Shown here one piece after another: positions 10,532-19,950 of a stretch of DNA of 64,000 nucleotides. The translations under genes and the position numbers were made by a program. The stretch is from Lacrimispora xylanisolvens. GTDB taxonomy: Bacteria; Bacillota; Clostridia; Lachnospirales; Lachnospiraceae. How positions within the stretch are numbered: the stretch's first letter is position 1; every line of letters begins with the position of its first letter. Location: NCBI GenBank assembly GCA_017084465.1, contig CP070896.1, positions 2,159,001 to 2,223,000 on the forward strand. The letters are read 5' to 3'. Below the pieces are notes generated by a model that saw only the letters and a list, made by a program, of their open reading frames with translations, searched no databases and was not told the DNA's origin.

Positions 10532-11302
10532 GACGGCTCCAAATGGTTAAAAAATGAATTGGCAAATGTCTCAAACTGTTTTCCTTCACATACTTCATCA
10601 AACATCTTACCTAAATCGAAACGTAAGTACTTGGGATAATCATAGGCAAGAATGGCGTGGGTTAAATCTCCCTTACCCGGAAGATATCCATCGGAGTATA
10701 AAGTTACGGGAAGGCGGTAATCGGGCATGGGATAGTAAAATTTCACAGTTCCCTCGTTTCCTTCACTTCCGCATAAAAGTTCCTTTAACTCTGTTCTGGA
10801 AAGGCAAAACTGCTCCGCCTTTGCACCAGCCTGATACTTTAATCCCAGACGGTTTGAAATTGCAGTAATCAGCATTCCGCCCGGTTTTAAAAGTTCTTTG
10901 GCCTTTTGAATCATGTCCTGATAAGGTTCGCAAAGGGAACCTGCAAAAAACAATATAATCAAAACCCTCTTCACTGATAAAAGAGTCTAAATCATTGTTT
11001 ACGAAGTGGATATTGTTTTGTTTCTGATTGCGAAGGCGGTTGAACGATAAATTGTTGTGGCAGGGGTCTAATACGGTTACTGCTTTCACCCGTCTGCTGT
11101 ATAAGCCTGTTAACGCGCCGTAGTCAGATCCCACCTGCAAAAGTGTTGCATCTGGTTTAAACTCAAACCAGTCCAGCAGATTTTCTCTAATCTCAGATAA
11201 GGCATATAAATAATCCAGCCTGGGATTTTCCTGCAGCAGCTTTTTGATATCTCCATTATAATTCTGATACAGCTTTTTAAGTTCAGGGCTGATATCATTC
11301 AT
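10528..11302 (-). CDS. SAM-dependent class I methyltransferase of the glycan locus (frameshifted)
   Basis: Two overlapping frames form one protein of about 258 aa. One extra T in the T run near 10950 breaks it; the repaired junction reads EEGFDYIVFAGSL. The Rossmann motif is LLQVGSDYGALTGLYSRRV (about residues 54-72), with acidic motif II in TVLDPCHNN, and LLKPGGMLITAI is the characteristic post-motif strand. The C-terminal FANSFFNH segment is typical of the methyltransferases fused to kinase-like and glycosyltransferase modules in Lachnospiraceae. The stop overlaps the next start by ATGA; one missing T in CATTTGG would fuse both genes. Likely role: methyl capping or modification of the growing glycan. 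Confidence 0.78.
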
Positions 11303-11315
11303 GCATTATTCCTCC

Positions 11316-12654
11316 TTACCTTTCTGCACGCATAAGTGTTAAGCTTACATCCGACTCCATATCGTAAACACCAACCGTATTCTTATTGGATATAACAGTG
11401 ATGTTCACAATATCATACAGACGGTGGTAAACCACATGCTCCCCGTTTTCAAATCCGGTACAGCTCATGGACAGTAAGTATTCTCCACCCTGAAGAGTCA
11501 TCTTCTGGGTAAATTCCACCACGTATTCATCGCCTTTTTTTACAGATTTTACATCGGAAGACTCAAACATGGTATTGGTACCGGTCAGATCAGCCCCCAC
11601 GCTTGTCCTTGATGGTATAAGTAAAAATCGGTGTTTCGATTTCTCCGTGGAAATGAATCCGTTCCTTTATGGTAAAACGTTCTCCCTTTAACAGAAGATT
11701 AGTAATATTTCCTCTCTCATCAAGAAGGCCAAAATCTATGATCTCTGCCCTCTTATCCCCATACTCTGTGCGGTTTGGATTGATGGTCAGCTTATCCTTC
11801 ATCATTCCGCCTGCTGCCGCCCTGCTTTTTTCCGCAATTGCCTGGTCGCCGGAAAAATCATTTAGCCCGTTGTCCGCAGCTTCCAGTTCTTCATTCAGAT
11901 CATCCATCTGGTTAGCCAGAATCTTTTTATAAAGATCCACCATTTTTCCCGGCTCACCTTCTGCGATGAAATTGCCTTTATTCAGTACGACTACACGGTC
12001 ACAATACTTAATGATAGCACCCATATCATGGGTAACCATGAGAATGGTGGTGCCATTTTTACGGATTTCCTCCATACGGCGGTAGCATTTCGCCTGGAAG
12101 AAAACGTCTCCTACGGAAAGTGCCTCATCAACGATAAGAATCTCCGGTTCTACATTTATGGCAAGGGCAAATGCAAGGCGGACAAACATACCGCTGGAAT
12201 AGGTCTTTACCGGCTGATAGACAAAATCTCCGATGTCGGCAAAATCCAGGATGTCCTGCAGTTTGGCATCCATCTCTTTTCTGGAAAATCCCATCATGGT
12301 ACCGTTCATGTAGATGTTTTCAATCCCTGTATAATCCATATTGAATCCTGCTCCAAGTTCCAAAAGAGCAGAGATCACCCCGTTTACCTGAACATCTCCG
12401 GTAGTCGGGGTAAGAACTCCGGTAATAATCTTTAAAATTGTGGATTTTCCAGAACCGTTGGTACCGATAATACCTACGGTCTGTCCTTTTTCCACATCAA
12501 AAGAAATGCCGTTTAAGGCATAAAAATCACGGTGGTAATTTTTATGAGTCGGGCTCATGGCCTCTTTTAACCGGTCAATGGGTTTTTCATATAATTTATA
12601 TATTTTGGTTACATTATTAACAGTCAATGCTTTGTTATTCGATTCTACGGACAT
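11316..12654 (-). CDS. wzt: Wzt-type polysaccharide ABC exporter ATPase with C-terminal glycan-binding domain (frameshifted)
   Basis: ATPase subunit of an O-antigen or teichoic-acid type ABC exporter. The Walker A is GIIGTNGSGKST, the ABC signature region is KTYSSGMFVRL, and Walker B is ILIVDEALSVGD. After about residue 255 an extended Wzt-like C-terminal domain begins, which in this family recognises the glycan. One extra G near 11597 (GGGGG for GGGG) breaks the frame; the repaired junction reads IKDKRGADLTGTN. Start ATG at 12654 is supported by GGAGG eight bases upstream. It lies directly downstream of its permease. Confidence 0.9.
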
Positions 12655-12675
12655 TGAATCCTCCATGGTAACTGC

Positions 12676-13488
12676 CTACAGCACATCGGAAAAATGCGGG
12701 CGCAGTTTTTTAAATACTTTCAGTCCTATTAAAAACAGGACAATAGTGACAAACCAGAAATAAAGACCAAGAGTCGGCCGTTCAGTAACCCAGTTCCCAT
12801 ATAACATGCTGTCACGATATCCGGCTACAATATAATAAACCGGATTTATTTTCAGCACGCTGGGGAGCCACTCAGGAGCATTCTTAAACATCTCCGGAGC
12901 CCACATAATCGGCACCATCCACATACCAAACTGCAGGCAGATACCCACAATCTGCGCCATATCCTTGAAAAATACATTGATGGCACTGGTAAAATAGGTA
13001 ATAGCCAGAGACAACATGGAGGCAGCAAAGGTATAGTAAATGATCTGAAACCAGCTGGCCTTTGGCAAAAAGCCATAGCATAAAAATACTACAAACATAA
13101 TAATAGCAAATATTCCATGTACCATCAGACAGGATAACATCTTAATAAATGGAAGGATTTCCACACGGAAAACCACCTTTTTTACCAGATAATTATATTC
13201 CTGCAGGCAGTTAGTACCCATATTTAAAACCTCACTGATAAAAAACCATGGTACAATGCCTGGTATTAACCACAGTACATAAGGATATACCGCGATTGGT
13301 GGCACACTTTTAAATCCCAACTGGAAAACAAAAAAATAAACAAGAACCGTGGCAATCGGCTGCAGAAACATCCATGCAATTCCGAAATAAGATCCTACAA
13401 AACGCTTCTTAAAATCTGCTTTTGCTAAATCCAGAATCAGTTTTCTTTTTATATAGATTTCTTTTAATAAGGAAACCAGATAATTCAT
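12676..13488 (-). CDS. wzm: Wzm-type polysaccharide ABC exporter permease
   Basis: Intact 270-aa ABC-2 type membrane protein with about six transmembrane helices. The N-terminal amphipathic segment ends in KADFKKRFVGSYFGIAWMFLQP, the hallmark of the Wzm/TagG/RfbA family. With the ATPase encoded immediately downstream it would export the completed undecaprenyl-linked polysaccharide. The presence of an ABC exporter here, rather than Wzx/Wzy, fits complete assembly of the glycan in the cytoplasm. Confidence 0.92.
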   Translation of the reverse strand: MNYLVSLLKEIYIKRKLILDLAKADFKKRFVGSYFGIAWMFLQPIATVLVYFFVFQLGFKSVPPIAVYPYVLWLIPGIVPWFFISEVLNMGTNCLQEYNYLVKKVVFRVEILPFIKMLSCLMVHGIFAIIMFVVFLCYGFLPKASWFQIIYYTFAASMLSLAITYFTSAINVFFKDMAQIVGICLQFGMWMVPIMWAPEMFKNAPEWLPSVLKINPVYYIVAGYRDSMLYGNWVTERPTLGLYFWFVTIVLFLIGLKVFKKLRPHFSDVL

Positions 13489-13503
13489 GGTTTTCTCCTC
13501 TCG

Positions 13504-14058
13504 TTAAAATTTGAAGGTATCCCGGATTCCGTTCCACTTCTGATCTTTATCGGAAATAGTAAGTTCCATTCCCTCTGAAATTGGCCATTCAATTCCAATC
13601 TCGGGATCACTCCAAAGAATTCCGCCTTCGTCGCCCGGATGATAGAAGTCCGTACATTTATAAGCAAATTCAGCTTCATCAGACAGAACTAAAAATCCAT
13701 GTGCAAAGCCTTCTGAAATATAGAACTGTTTTTTGTTTTCTGCAGACAGCTCCACACCGAACCACTTACCATAAGTTTTGGAATTAGCTCTTAAATCAAC
13801 TGCCACATCAAACACAGTTCCTCTTACCGCACGAACCAGCTTTCCCTGGGGAAACTGTTTCTGAAAATGAAGTCCTCTAAGCACGCCTTTTACGGACATG
13901 GACTGGTTATCCTGTACGAAATTCATGGTCAGTCCTGCTTCGTGAAAATCATTCTGGTTGTAGGTTTCCATAAAATATCCTCTGGAATCTGGAAATACGG
14001 TTGGTTCAATGACATAAAGCCCTTCTATCTCGCATGTTGTTACTTTTATCTTTCCCAT
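13504..14058 (-). CDS. rfbC: dTDP-4-dehydrorhamnose 3,5-epimerase
   Basis: Intact 184-aa cupin-fold epimerase of the dTDP-L-rhamnose pathway. Diagnostic segments are DSRGYFMETYN near the start, LRGLHFQ (catalytic His) around residue 60, RGTVFDVAVDLR (active-site Asp region) near 75, and EGFAHGFLVL near 115. It is the first gene of the minus-strand polysaccharide operon here, immediately upstream of wzm-wzt. The other rfb genes (A, B, D) are not in the window, so rhamnose supply must be completed elsewhere. Confidence 0.93.
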   Translation of the reverse strand: MGKIKVTTCEIEGLYVIEPTVFPDSRGYFMETYNQNDFHEAGLTMNFVQDNQSMSVKGVLRGLHFQKQFPQGKLVRAVRGTVFDVAVDLRANSKTYGKWFGVELSAENKKQFYISEGFAHGFLVLSDEAEFAYKCTDFYHPGDEGGILWSDPEIGIEWPISEGMELTISDKDQKWNGIRDTFKF

Positions 14059-14198
14059 ATTTTATGCTCCTTTACATATCAAAACATTCTTTTACTTGTA
14101 GCATTCTACCACAACTCAGCCAAGATTTCTATATATAGGAAAATTTTTATTGGTTCTAACCCGGTTTGAAGCCCGTTTGTGATGCAAATATGCATAAA

Positions 14199-14245
14199 TG
14201 CCGCCCGACTGAAGTTTTTTCAGTTGGACGGCAGCCTTTTTGTTT
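14199..14245 (+). terminator. Rho-independent terminator-like hairpin
   Basis: A stem from TGCCGCCCGACTGAA to TTCAGTTGGACGGCA (two mismatches) encloses a short T loop and is followed by CTTTTTGTTTTATTT on the plus strand. No plus-strand gene lies directly upstream, so it may stop antisense transcription coming out of rfbC. It stands apart from the sRNA terminator at 14400-14437. Confidence 0.55.
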
Positions 14246-14293
14246 TATTTAGTACTAATAATTGTAAATAAAGCAATTGATCAGATTTCTCTC

Positions 14294-14437
14294 TTTACAA
14301 TCATATCTGCAATGTGGTATATTTATATTATAAAAAAGTAACCGCCACACAAGGTGGAAGCTTCCAAGATTGCTTAAATACTCATCAAATGATGAGCATG
14401 CCTATCCTGTTTGCGGCAGGGTAGGCTATTTTTTTCC
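14294..14437 (+). ncRNA. Antisense RNA antitoxin of a type I toxin-antitoxin module, with promoter and terminator
   Basis: A plus-strand promoter TTTACA (14294-14299), 18-bp spacer, TATATT (14318-14323) predicts a transcript starting near 14330. It contains three hairpins: CCGCCAC/GGTGG, CTCATC/GATGAG, and a terminator GCCTATCCTG...CAGGGTAGGC followed by a T run at 14429-14435. The transcript of about 105 nt converges on the 27-aa toxin gene on the other strand, and its 3' end overlaps the toxin stop codon. This is the arrangement of TxpA/RatA and BsrG/SR4 type systems. Function as an antitoxin is inferred from this arrangement. Confidence 0.65.
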
Positions 14438-14509
14438 TATGTAAGTCAGCAATGCAATTAGAAACGTACCTCCTAAAAACAATATGCTTAAAGTTTGGTA
14501 TATATCCAT
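14426..14509 (-). CDS. Putative holin-like type I toxin, 27 aa
   Basis: Very short ORF with the sequence pattern MDIYQTLSILFLGGTFLIAL, then LTYIGKK and a stop. It has one hydrophobic helix (residues 6-22) and a lysine-rich end. This matches the small 'putative holin-like toxin' family found in Firmicutes (M-x-x-Y-Q-x-L, then a membrane helix, then Y-I-x-K-K). A GGAGGT ribosome binding site sits nine bases upstream of the ATG. It would insert in the cytoplasmic membrane and depolarise it if expressed. Expression would be checked by the antisense RNA overlapping its 3' end. Confidence 0.75.
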   Translation of the reverse strand: MDIYQTLSILFLGGTFLIALLTYIGKK

Positions 14510-14589
14510 CTGCACACCTCCCATCCTGTTACGACATAAAGACATAAAAGCTGGAAGGTTCCACCCTGTATTCGATTACTCCTAAATAA

Positions 14590-14618
14590 ATCTTACCATA
14601 TATTCCCATATCCCACAA
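14590..14618 (-). promoter_or_regulatory. Candidate promoter of the 27-aa toxin
   Basis: On the minus strand TTGTGG (14613-14618) and TAAGAT (14590-14595) are 17 bp apart and about 80 bp upstream of the toxin ATG. This leaves a leader of roughly 75 nt, as usual for type I toxin mRNAs. The rest of the 14510-14729 interval shows no gene. Confidence 0.4.
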
Positions 14619-14729
14619 TGTTAATTTGCTGGAATCAATCCCCCATATTTGAATCAAAAAACGCAGGAACAGAACGATCCAAAGATGAATCCTCCCATTC
14701 CCACGCATCACTACGCTTTTCAATCAGGC

Positions 14730-15906
14730 TTACTGCTTCACGATAAATGATTTCCTCTTACTTACCACATCAAATATAACTGCCGCCAAAAGAACGGTTC
14801 CCTTTACTACTTTCTGAAGGTTCTGATCCACACCCATAATACTCATACCCAGGTTTAAAACACCCATCAGAGTTGCACCTACAATAACACCTGGTACGGT
14901 TCCTGTTCCGCCGTATGCAGAGGCTCCGCCGATGAAGCAGGCTCCGATGGCATCCATTTCATAGTTGTTTCCTGCTGTTGGGTTGGCAGAGTTTAAACGG
15001 GCCAGAGTTACCATGCCTGCTACGGCTGCCAGCAGACCCATATTTAAGTAGGCTAGGAAATAAACCTTATTGGTATCGATACCGGAAAGTCTGGTTGCCT
15101 TTTCATTTCCGCCCACTGCATAGAAATAACGTCCTGTGGTTGTTTTGGAAGATATGTAGCTGTAGATGCCAATGATTACCACAACCCAGATAAGAGCATT
15201 GGGGATTCCTTTGTAGAGAGACAGCTTATACATGAAGAAAAGTATTACTGCAGTCATCAATACCATTTTAATGATCATACTGTTTAGGGGATCTACCCGG
15301 TATCCCTTTTTTCAGTTTTCTTTTTCTGGTGATCAGTTCTGATACTATAAAGATGCAGCAGGCTATAATTCCTACAAGGAAGCAGGTGAGGTTAAAGCCT
15401 TTCATTCCAAATACATCAGGAACATAGGTATTAAACAGATTTAAAAAGCTGTCCGGTACGGGAGAAAGGGTCATTCCCTGAAGGACTACGTTTGAAAGTC
15501 CCCGGAAGATGAGCATTCCTGCCAGAGTTACAATAAATGGAGGGATCCGTACGTAAGCGATCCAGAAGCCCTGCCAGGCTCCTGCCAGTATACCGATAAT
15601 GATCATGGAAAAAAGGGAAAGATAAGGATTCATTCCCATCTTAATCATCATGCTTCCGCCTATGGCTCCTACGAAGCAGACCACAGAACCAACCGATAAG
15701 TCAATGTTGCCGCCTGTCAGAATACAGAAGAGCATTCCGGTTGCCAGAATAAAGACGTATGCATTTTGTGCAATTAAGTTGTTTACGTTCTGGGCAAGAA
15801 GCATTTTCCCTCCTGTATTTACCGTAAACAAGATTACGACTACTGCCAGAACGATTACCATCGTATATTTTTTTAGTACTTCCGACAATTTTAATTTATT
15901 CTCCAT
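14730..15906 (-). CDS. mmsB: Multiple-monosaccharide ABC transporter permease (frameshifted)
   Basis: Ribose/xylose-type (BPD_transp_2) inner-membrane permease, about 391 aa when repaired, with roughly ten hydrophobic helices. The segment [14 protein letters not shown] is the conserved signature of this permease family, and [15 protein letters not shown] is the conserved cytoplasmic loop near the ATPase contact. One extra base in the AAAAAAGGG run near 15293 breaks the frame; the repaired junction reads [13 protein letters not shown]. It overlaps mmsA by 11 bases and is the last gene of the chvE-mmsA-mmsB operon. Confidence 0.9.
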
Positions 15907-17504
15907 CTTCTACTCTCCCTTCCTCTTCCATGCCCATGTTATCCGGGGTTAAAGGTATTCCCGAAGGATGCTTATCTGATTTTAAAATGCATGACATGAT
16001 TTTTTCCTGTGTGGCCTCCTGTGAGCTCATCTCTCCGACAATTCGCCCCTCGTTCATAATATAAATCCGGTCAGACATACCAAGAATCTCCGGCAGCTCT
16101 GAGGATATCATGACAATGGATTTTCCGGCGGCAGCCAGTTTGTTTATGATACAGTAGATTTCATATTTGGCGCCAACGTCTATTCCTCTGGTTGGCTCAT
16201 CTAAAATCATAATATCCGGCTCTGCAAACATCCATTTGGATAAAAGAACCTTTTGCTGGTTTCCTCCGCTTAAGTTTCCTACAGTCTGTTCTACGGAAGG
16301 GCATTTGGTCTTCAGCTTATTAATATAATCTTCAGCAGCCAGAACTTCCTTGTCTTTGTCAATGATGGTTCTGAAGCTGACTGCACGGAGATTGGCAAGG
16401 GTGGTATTGATTCGTATGGGATTTCCAAGAATCAGACCATTACCTTTCCGGTCTTCAGTCACGTAAGCCAGCTTATGCCGTATGGCATCCCGCACGGAAC
16501 GAAGATGGACTTCCTGACCGTGAATCTTTAACGTACCGGAAATATTTGCTCCATAGCTTTTTCCAAAAAGACTCATGGCAAGTTCTGTTCTTCCTGCCCC
16601 CATCAGGCCGCAGATTCCCACAACTTCTCCTTTTTTTACATAGAAGGATACGTCGTTTACTAACTTACGCTCTGAATAAAGGGGATGGCTGGCATTCCAG
16701 TGTTCCACTTCCATGGATTTTTCACCGATCTGAATGCCCGTACGCTTGGGGAAACGGTCTACCAGTTCTCGTCCGACCATTCCTTTTATGATCCGGTCTT
16801 CTGTTACATTATCTGTCTTCCTGTTCAGTGTTTCTATGGTTGAGCCGTCGCGGATAATGGTAATTTTATCTGCTACATAGGCAATTTCATTCAGTTTATG
16901 AGATATGATGATAGAAGTCATACCTTCTGCTTTGAATTTTTTCAAAAGGTCCAGAAGTGCTTTTGAATCATCTTCATTTAGGGATGCAGTCGGTTCATCA
17001 AGAATCAGCAGTTTTGCCTTTTTTTTTTGCAAGTGCTTTTGCTATTTCTACCAGCTGCTGCTTTCCTACTCCGATATCCTTAATAAGCGTATGGGAGGAT
17101 TCGGAAAGTCCTACTGTTTTTAAATACTGATCAGCCTCCCCAAACGTTTCATTCCAGTTGATTGCGAATTTCTTTCCTTTTTCATTTCCAAGATACATGT
17201 TTTCGGCAATTGTCATATAGGGAACCAGCGCCAGTTCCTGATGAATAATGACAATTCCCTTTTTTTCACTGTCACTGATATGACTGAATTTACAAATCTC
17301 TCCGTTATAAATGATATCTCCTTCGTAAGAACCGTAGGGATAGATACCGCTGAGTACATTCATCAGAGTGGATTTCCCCGCTCCATTTTCGCCCACCAGA
17401 GCATGGATCTCCCCTTCTTCTACCTGAAGGTTTACTAAATCCAGGGCTTTCACACCCGGAAACGTCTTGGTGATGTTTTTCATTTCCAAAAGTATATTTG
17501 CCAA
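15896..17504 (-). CDS. mmsA: Multiple-monosaccharide ABC transporter ATPase (frameshifted)
   Basis: Tandem ATPase of about 535 aa of the XylG/MglA/GguA type. The first cassette has Walker [10 protein letters not shown] and [14 protein letters not shown]; the second has [27 protein letters not shown] and [16 protein letters not shown] run of ten A near 17018-17027 should be nine: the repaired frame reads [19 protein letters not shown], which restores the first Walker B. It energises uptake of a pentose or hexose bound by ChvE. Confidence 0.92.
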
Positions 17505-17583
17505 GAATATCCCTCCCTCTTTATATATTCAGAGGACGGCTTTCATTGATAAAAGCCGTCCCCCCATAAGGAAATCCGCCTGA

Positions 17584-18748
17584 TTACTTTAACTGGTCTT
17601 CGGTATAATAACCGGAAGTGATCAGCATCTCTTTATAGTTGTCAACGGTAACAACCACTGGATCACAAAGATAGGTTGGAATGATTCCGGTTCCGTTGTC
17701 ATAGGACTTGGTATCGTTGATCTCAGCTTTGCCGCCCTGCATAACGGAATCTACCATCTTAACTACCTGGGTAGCCAGAGTTCTGGTATCCTTAAATACG
17801 CTCATAGCCTGTTTTCCCTGGATCATGTTCTTTACGTTTGCGATATCGCAGTCCTGGCCTGTGATAATTGGATATTTTCCGGTGTAAGAAGAAGCAAGTG
17901 CATTCTCAACACCAAGAGCGGTGGAATCGTTGGAGCAGAGAACTGCGTCAAGTACGGTTCCGTCTGAATAGTTGCCTGCAATAATGGTATCCATACGGTT
18001 CTGAGCTTTCTCAGAATCCCATTTCTCGGTTGCAACCTGCTCAAATGCTGTCTGACCGGATTTAACAACCAGTCTGCCATTGTCTACATATTTCTTTAAA
18101 ACATCCATAGCTCCTCCGAAGAAGAACTTGCAGTTATTATCAGCAGGATCGCCTGTGAAGAATTCTATATTCTTCGGATCGCCGGCTTTGTCAAGTCCAA
18201 GAGATTTCTCTAAATATTCGCCCTGTTTCTGGCCTACTTTGTAGTTATCAAAGGTAGCGTAGTATGTAACTGCATCTGAGTTCATGATCAGACGGTCATA
18301 AGCGATTACCGGAATTCCCATGGATTTTGCCTGAGAAAGCGGTTCTCCTAAAGAACTTCCATCAATGGAAGCAATAACTAACATTTTGCAGCCATTGGAG
18401 ATCATGTTTTCAATCTGGGAAACCTGAGTCTGAACGTCGTTGCTGGCATACTGTAAATCTACCTTATAGCCTGCAGCTTCCAGTTCTTTCTTCATGTTGG
18501 AGCCATCCTGATTCCATCTTTGTAAATCCTTGGTCGGCATGGCAACACCGATTAAAACTCCGTCTTTCTTTTCTGTTTTTTGCTGCTGCGGTAGTGGTTT
18601 CTGCTGCTTTGGTTGTCTCAGCAGCTGCTGCCGTCGTGGTGGTTTCTGGAGCTTTCGTTTCCGGTGCCTTGCTTCCCCCGCTGCACCCAGCCAGCATTCC
18701 TGCCGTCATGGCAAGAGTCATTGCGACTGCTAAAAGTTTTCTTTTCAT
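17584..18748 (-). CDS. chvE: ChvE-type sugar-binding lipoprotein (frameshifted)
   Basis: Periplasmic-binding-protein type 1 lipoprotein. The N-terminus MKRKLLAVAMTLAMTAG ends in the lipobox LAGC, followed by an Ala/Thr/Glu-rich linker (about residues 25-50). The mature part is close to Agrobacterium ChvE: MPTKDLQRWNQDG, VIASIDGSSL, IAYDRLI and TYYATFDNYKVG. One extra A near 18573 breaks the linker; the repaired frame reads AAKTEKKDGVLIGVAMPT. ATG at 18748 follows GGAGG. It delivers sugar to MmsAB; the exact sugar (xylose, arabinose, galactose or glucose) cannot be set from sequence. Confidence 0.92.
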
Positions 18749-18844
18749 TGATAAATCCTCCTCCAATACTTGTTTTTGATATGCATATTTTAGCATGGAA
18801 GAATCAGGACTTGTTTGCCAACCGTTAGCACGGATTCAGCCACA

Positions 18845-18876
18845 TAAAAAAAGCCCTGGGTGAACAGGACTTTTTT
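18845..18876 (-). terminator. Bidirectional hairpin terminator after the sensing operon
   Basis: The minus strand reads AAAAAAGTCCTG, loop TTCACC, CAGGGCTTTTTTT. The short GC stem is flanked by A and T runs on both sides. It separates the three-component sensing operon (upstream, 18.9-24.1 kb) from chvE-mmsA-mmsB, so the transporter is probably transcribed from its own promoter in 18749-18844. Confidence 0.65.
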
Positions 18877-18892
18877 AACTGGCAAAAAAATG

Positions 18893-19946
18893 CTACTGCT
18901 GTATGACATTTAAATACACATCTTCCCTGGCATGAAATCCGCCCTGAATGATGACAGAATCCATGTTTTCCCGGGTAACTGCAACAGGATTCAGCTCCAG
19001 ATACGGCACATCATAGGTTCCATCATTTATGGTCTGGTCGATTCCAGTTAAGGGCTCCCCCCTTACCCAGCTTGACCGCATACTCCGCCGCCAGCCTGGC
19101 TTCCTCTTCCACCGATTTAAAAGCAGTCATATTCTGGGTGCCCTCCACAATCCGCTGGCAAGCCATTAAGTCGCCGTCCTGACCAACAAGACACACCTTC
19201 CCTGCCAGCCGGTCTTCGGACAGCACTTTGAAAACCTGGGTGGCCAGATCGTCATTTCCACACATGATTCCCTTCACATCCGGATACTTTTCAAGTGCTT
19301 CTTTGGCATAATCATAGGCGTGCTCCGCAAGCCAGCCCTCACAATTGTTCTGATAGACCACATCTAAATTTTTACCTTCTAAAACTGAATTAAAGCCTTC
19401 ACGGATCATTGCAACATTATGATCGGATTCCGGTCCCTGAATCATGATGACTTTTCCGCCCTCAGGTATGTTCTGAACCAGATTTTCTGCCATCAGGCTC
19501 CCCACGCCCTTGTTGTCAAATGAGATATACATATCACTGTTTGCATTTAAAACCAGGCGGTCATAACTCATGGTCTTTATTCCTGCCGCCTTTGCTTTCT
19601 TCATCACATCTGACAGTGCCTCGCAGTCACCCGCCACCACCACAATGACGTCCATCTGCTTCTTAATAAAATACTGGATCTGCTCGATCTGTTCATTGAC
19701 ATCACCGTTGGCATTCTGTACATTGACTTCCGCACCCATTTCTTTTGCAGCAGAAACAAAGACATCCCGGTCTCTGATCCACCGCTCGATGACAAATGAA
19801 TCAATGCTCAGACCGATCTGCACAGGCCTCTCCCCCGCCTTTTCCTGTTCCTGCTCTGCAGTCTCAACCTTTGCCTGTCTGCACCCTGACATCAGAATAC
19901 AACAGGCCAATCCCATCAGTAATAACCTCCCGCCCCACATTTTCAT
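18893..19946 (-). CDS. XylF-like sugar-binding lipoprotein (frameshifted)
   Basis: Type 1 periplasmic-binding protein, about 350 aa after repair, with lipobox MSGC near residue 22. Mature motifs include IGLSIDSFVIERW, VVVAGDCEAL, MSYDRLVLNA and GNDDLATQVF, which resemble XylF-type D-xylose-binding proteins. One extra G near 19055 (six instead of five) breaks the frame; the repaired junction reads GKGEPLTGIDQTI. It follows the YesN-type regulator at four bases, so it belongs to the sensing operon. It could be a high-affinity receptor for the same transporter. Confidence 0.85.
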
Positions 19947-19950
19947 AACC

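Noticed and set aside
14529..14723. 64-aa minus-strand ORF between the toxin and mmsB
   Set aside because: It has no ribosome binding site and no recognisable sequence; it overlaps the leader and promoter of the 27-aa toxin.
17018..17027. A10 run in mmsA as programmed ribosomal frameshift site
   Set aside because: Similar breaks occur in dozens of unrelated genes in the window, in G, C and short T runs too; a sequence error explains all of them.
18530..18828. Plus-strand ORFs opposite the chvE signal peptide and linker
   Set aside because: They are shadow frames of the Ala/Thr-rich linker of ChvE, with no start signals.
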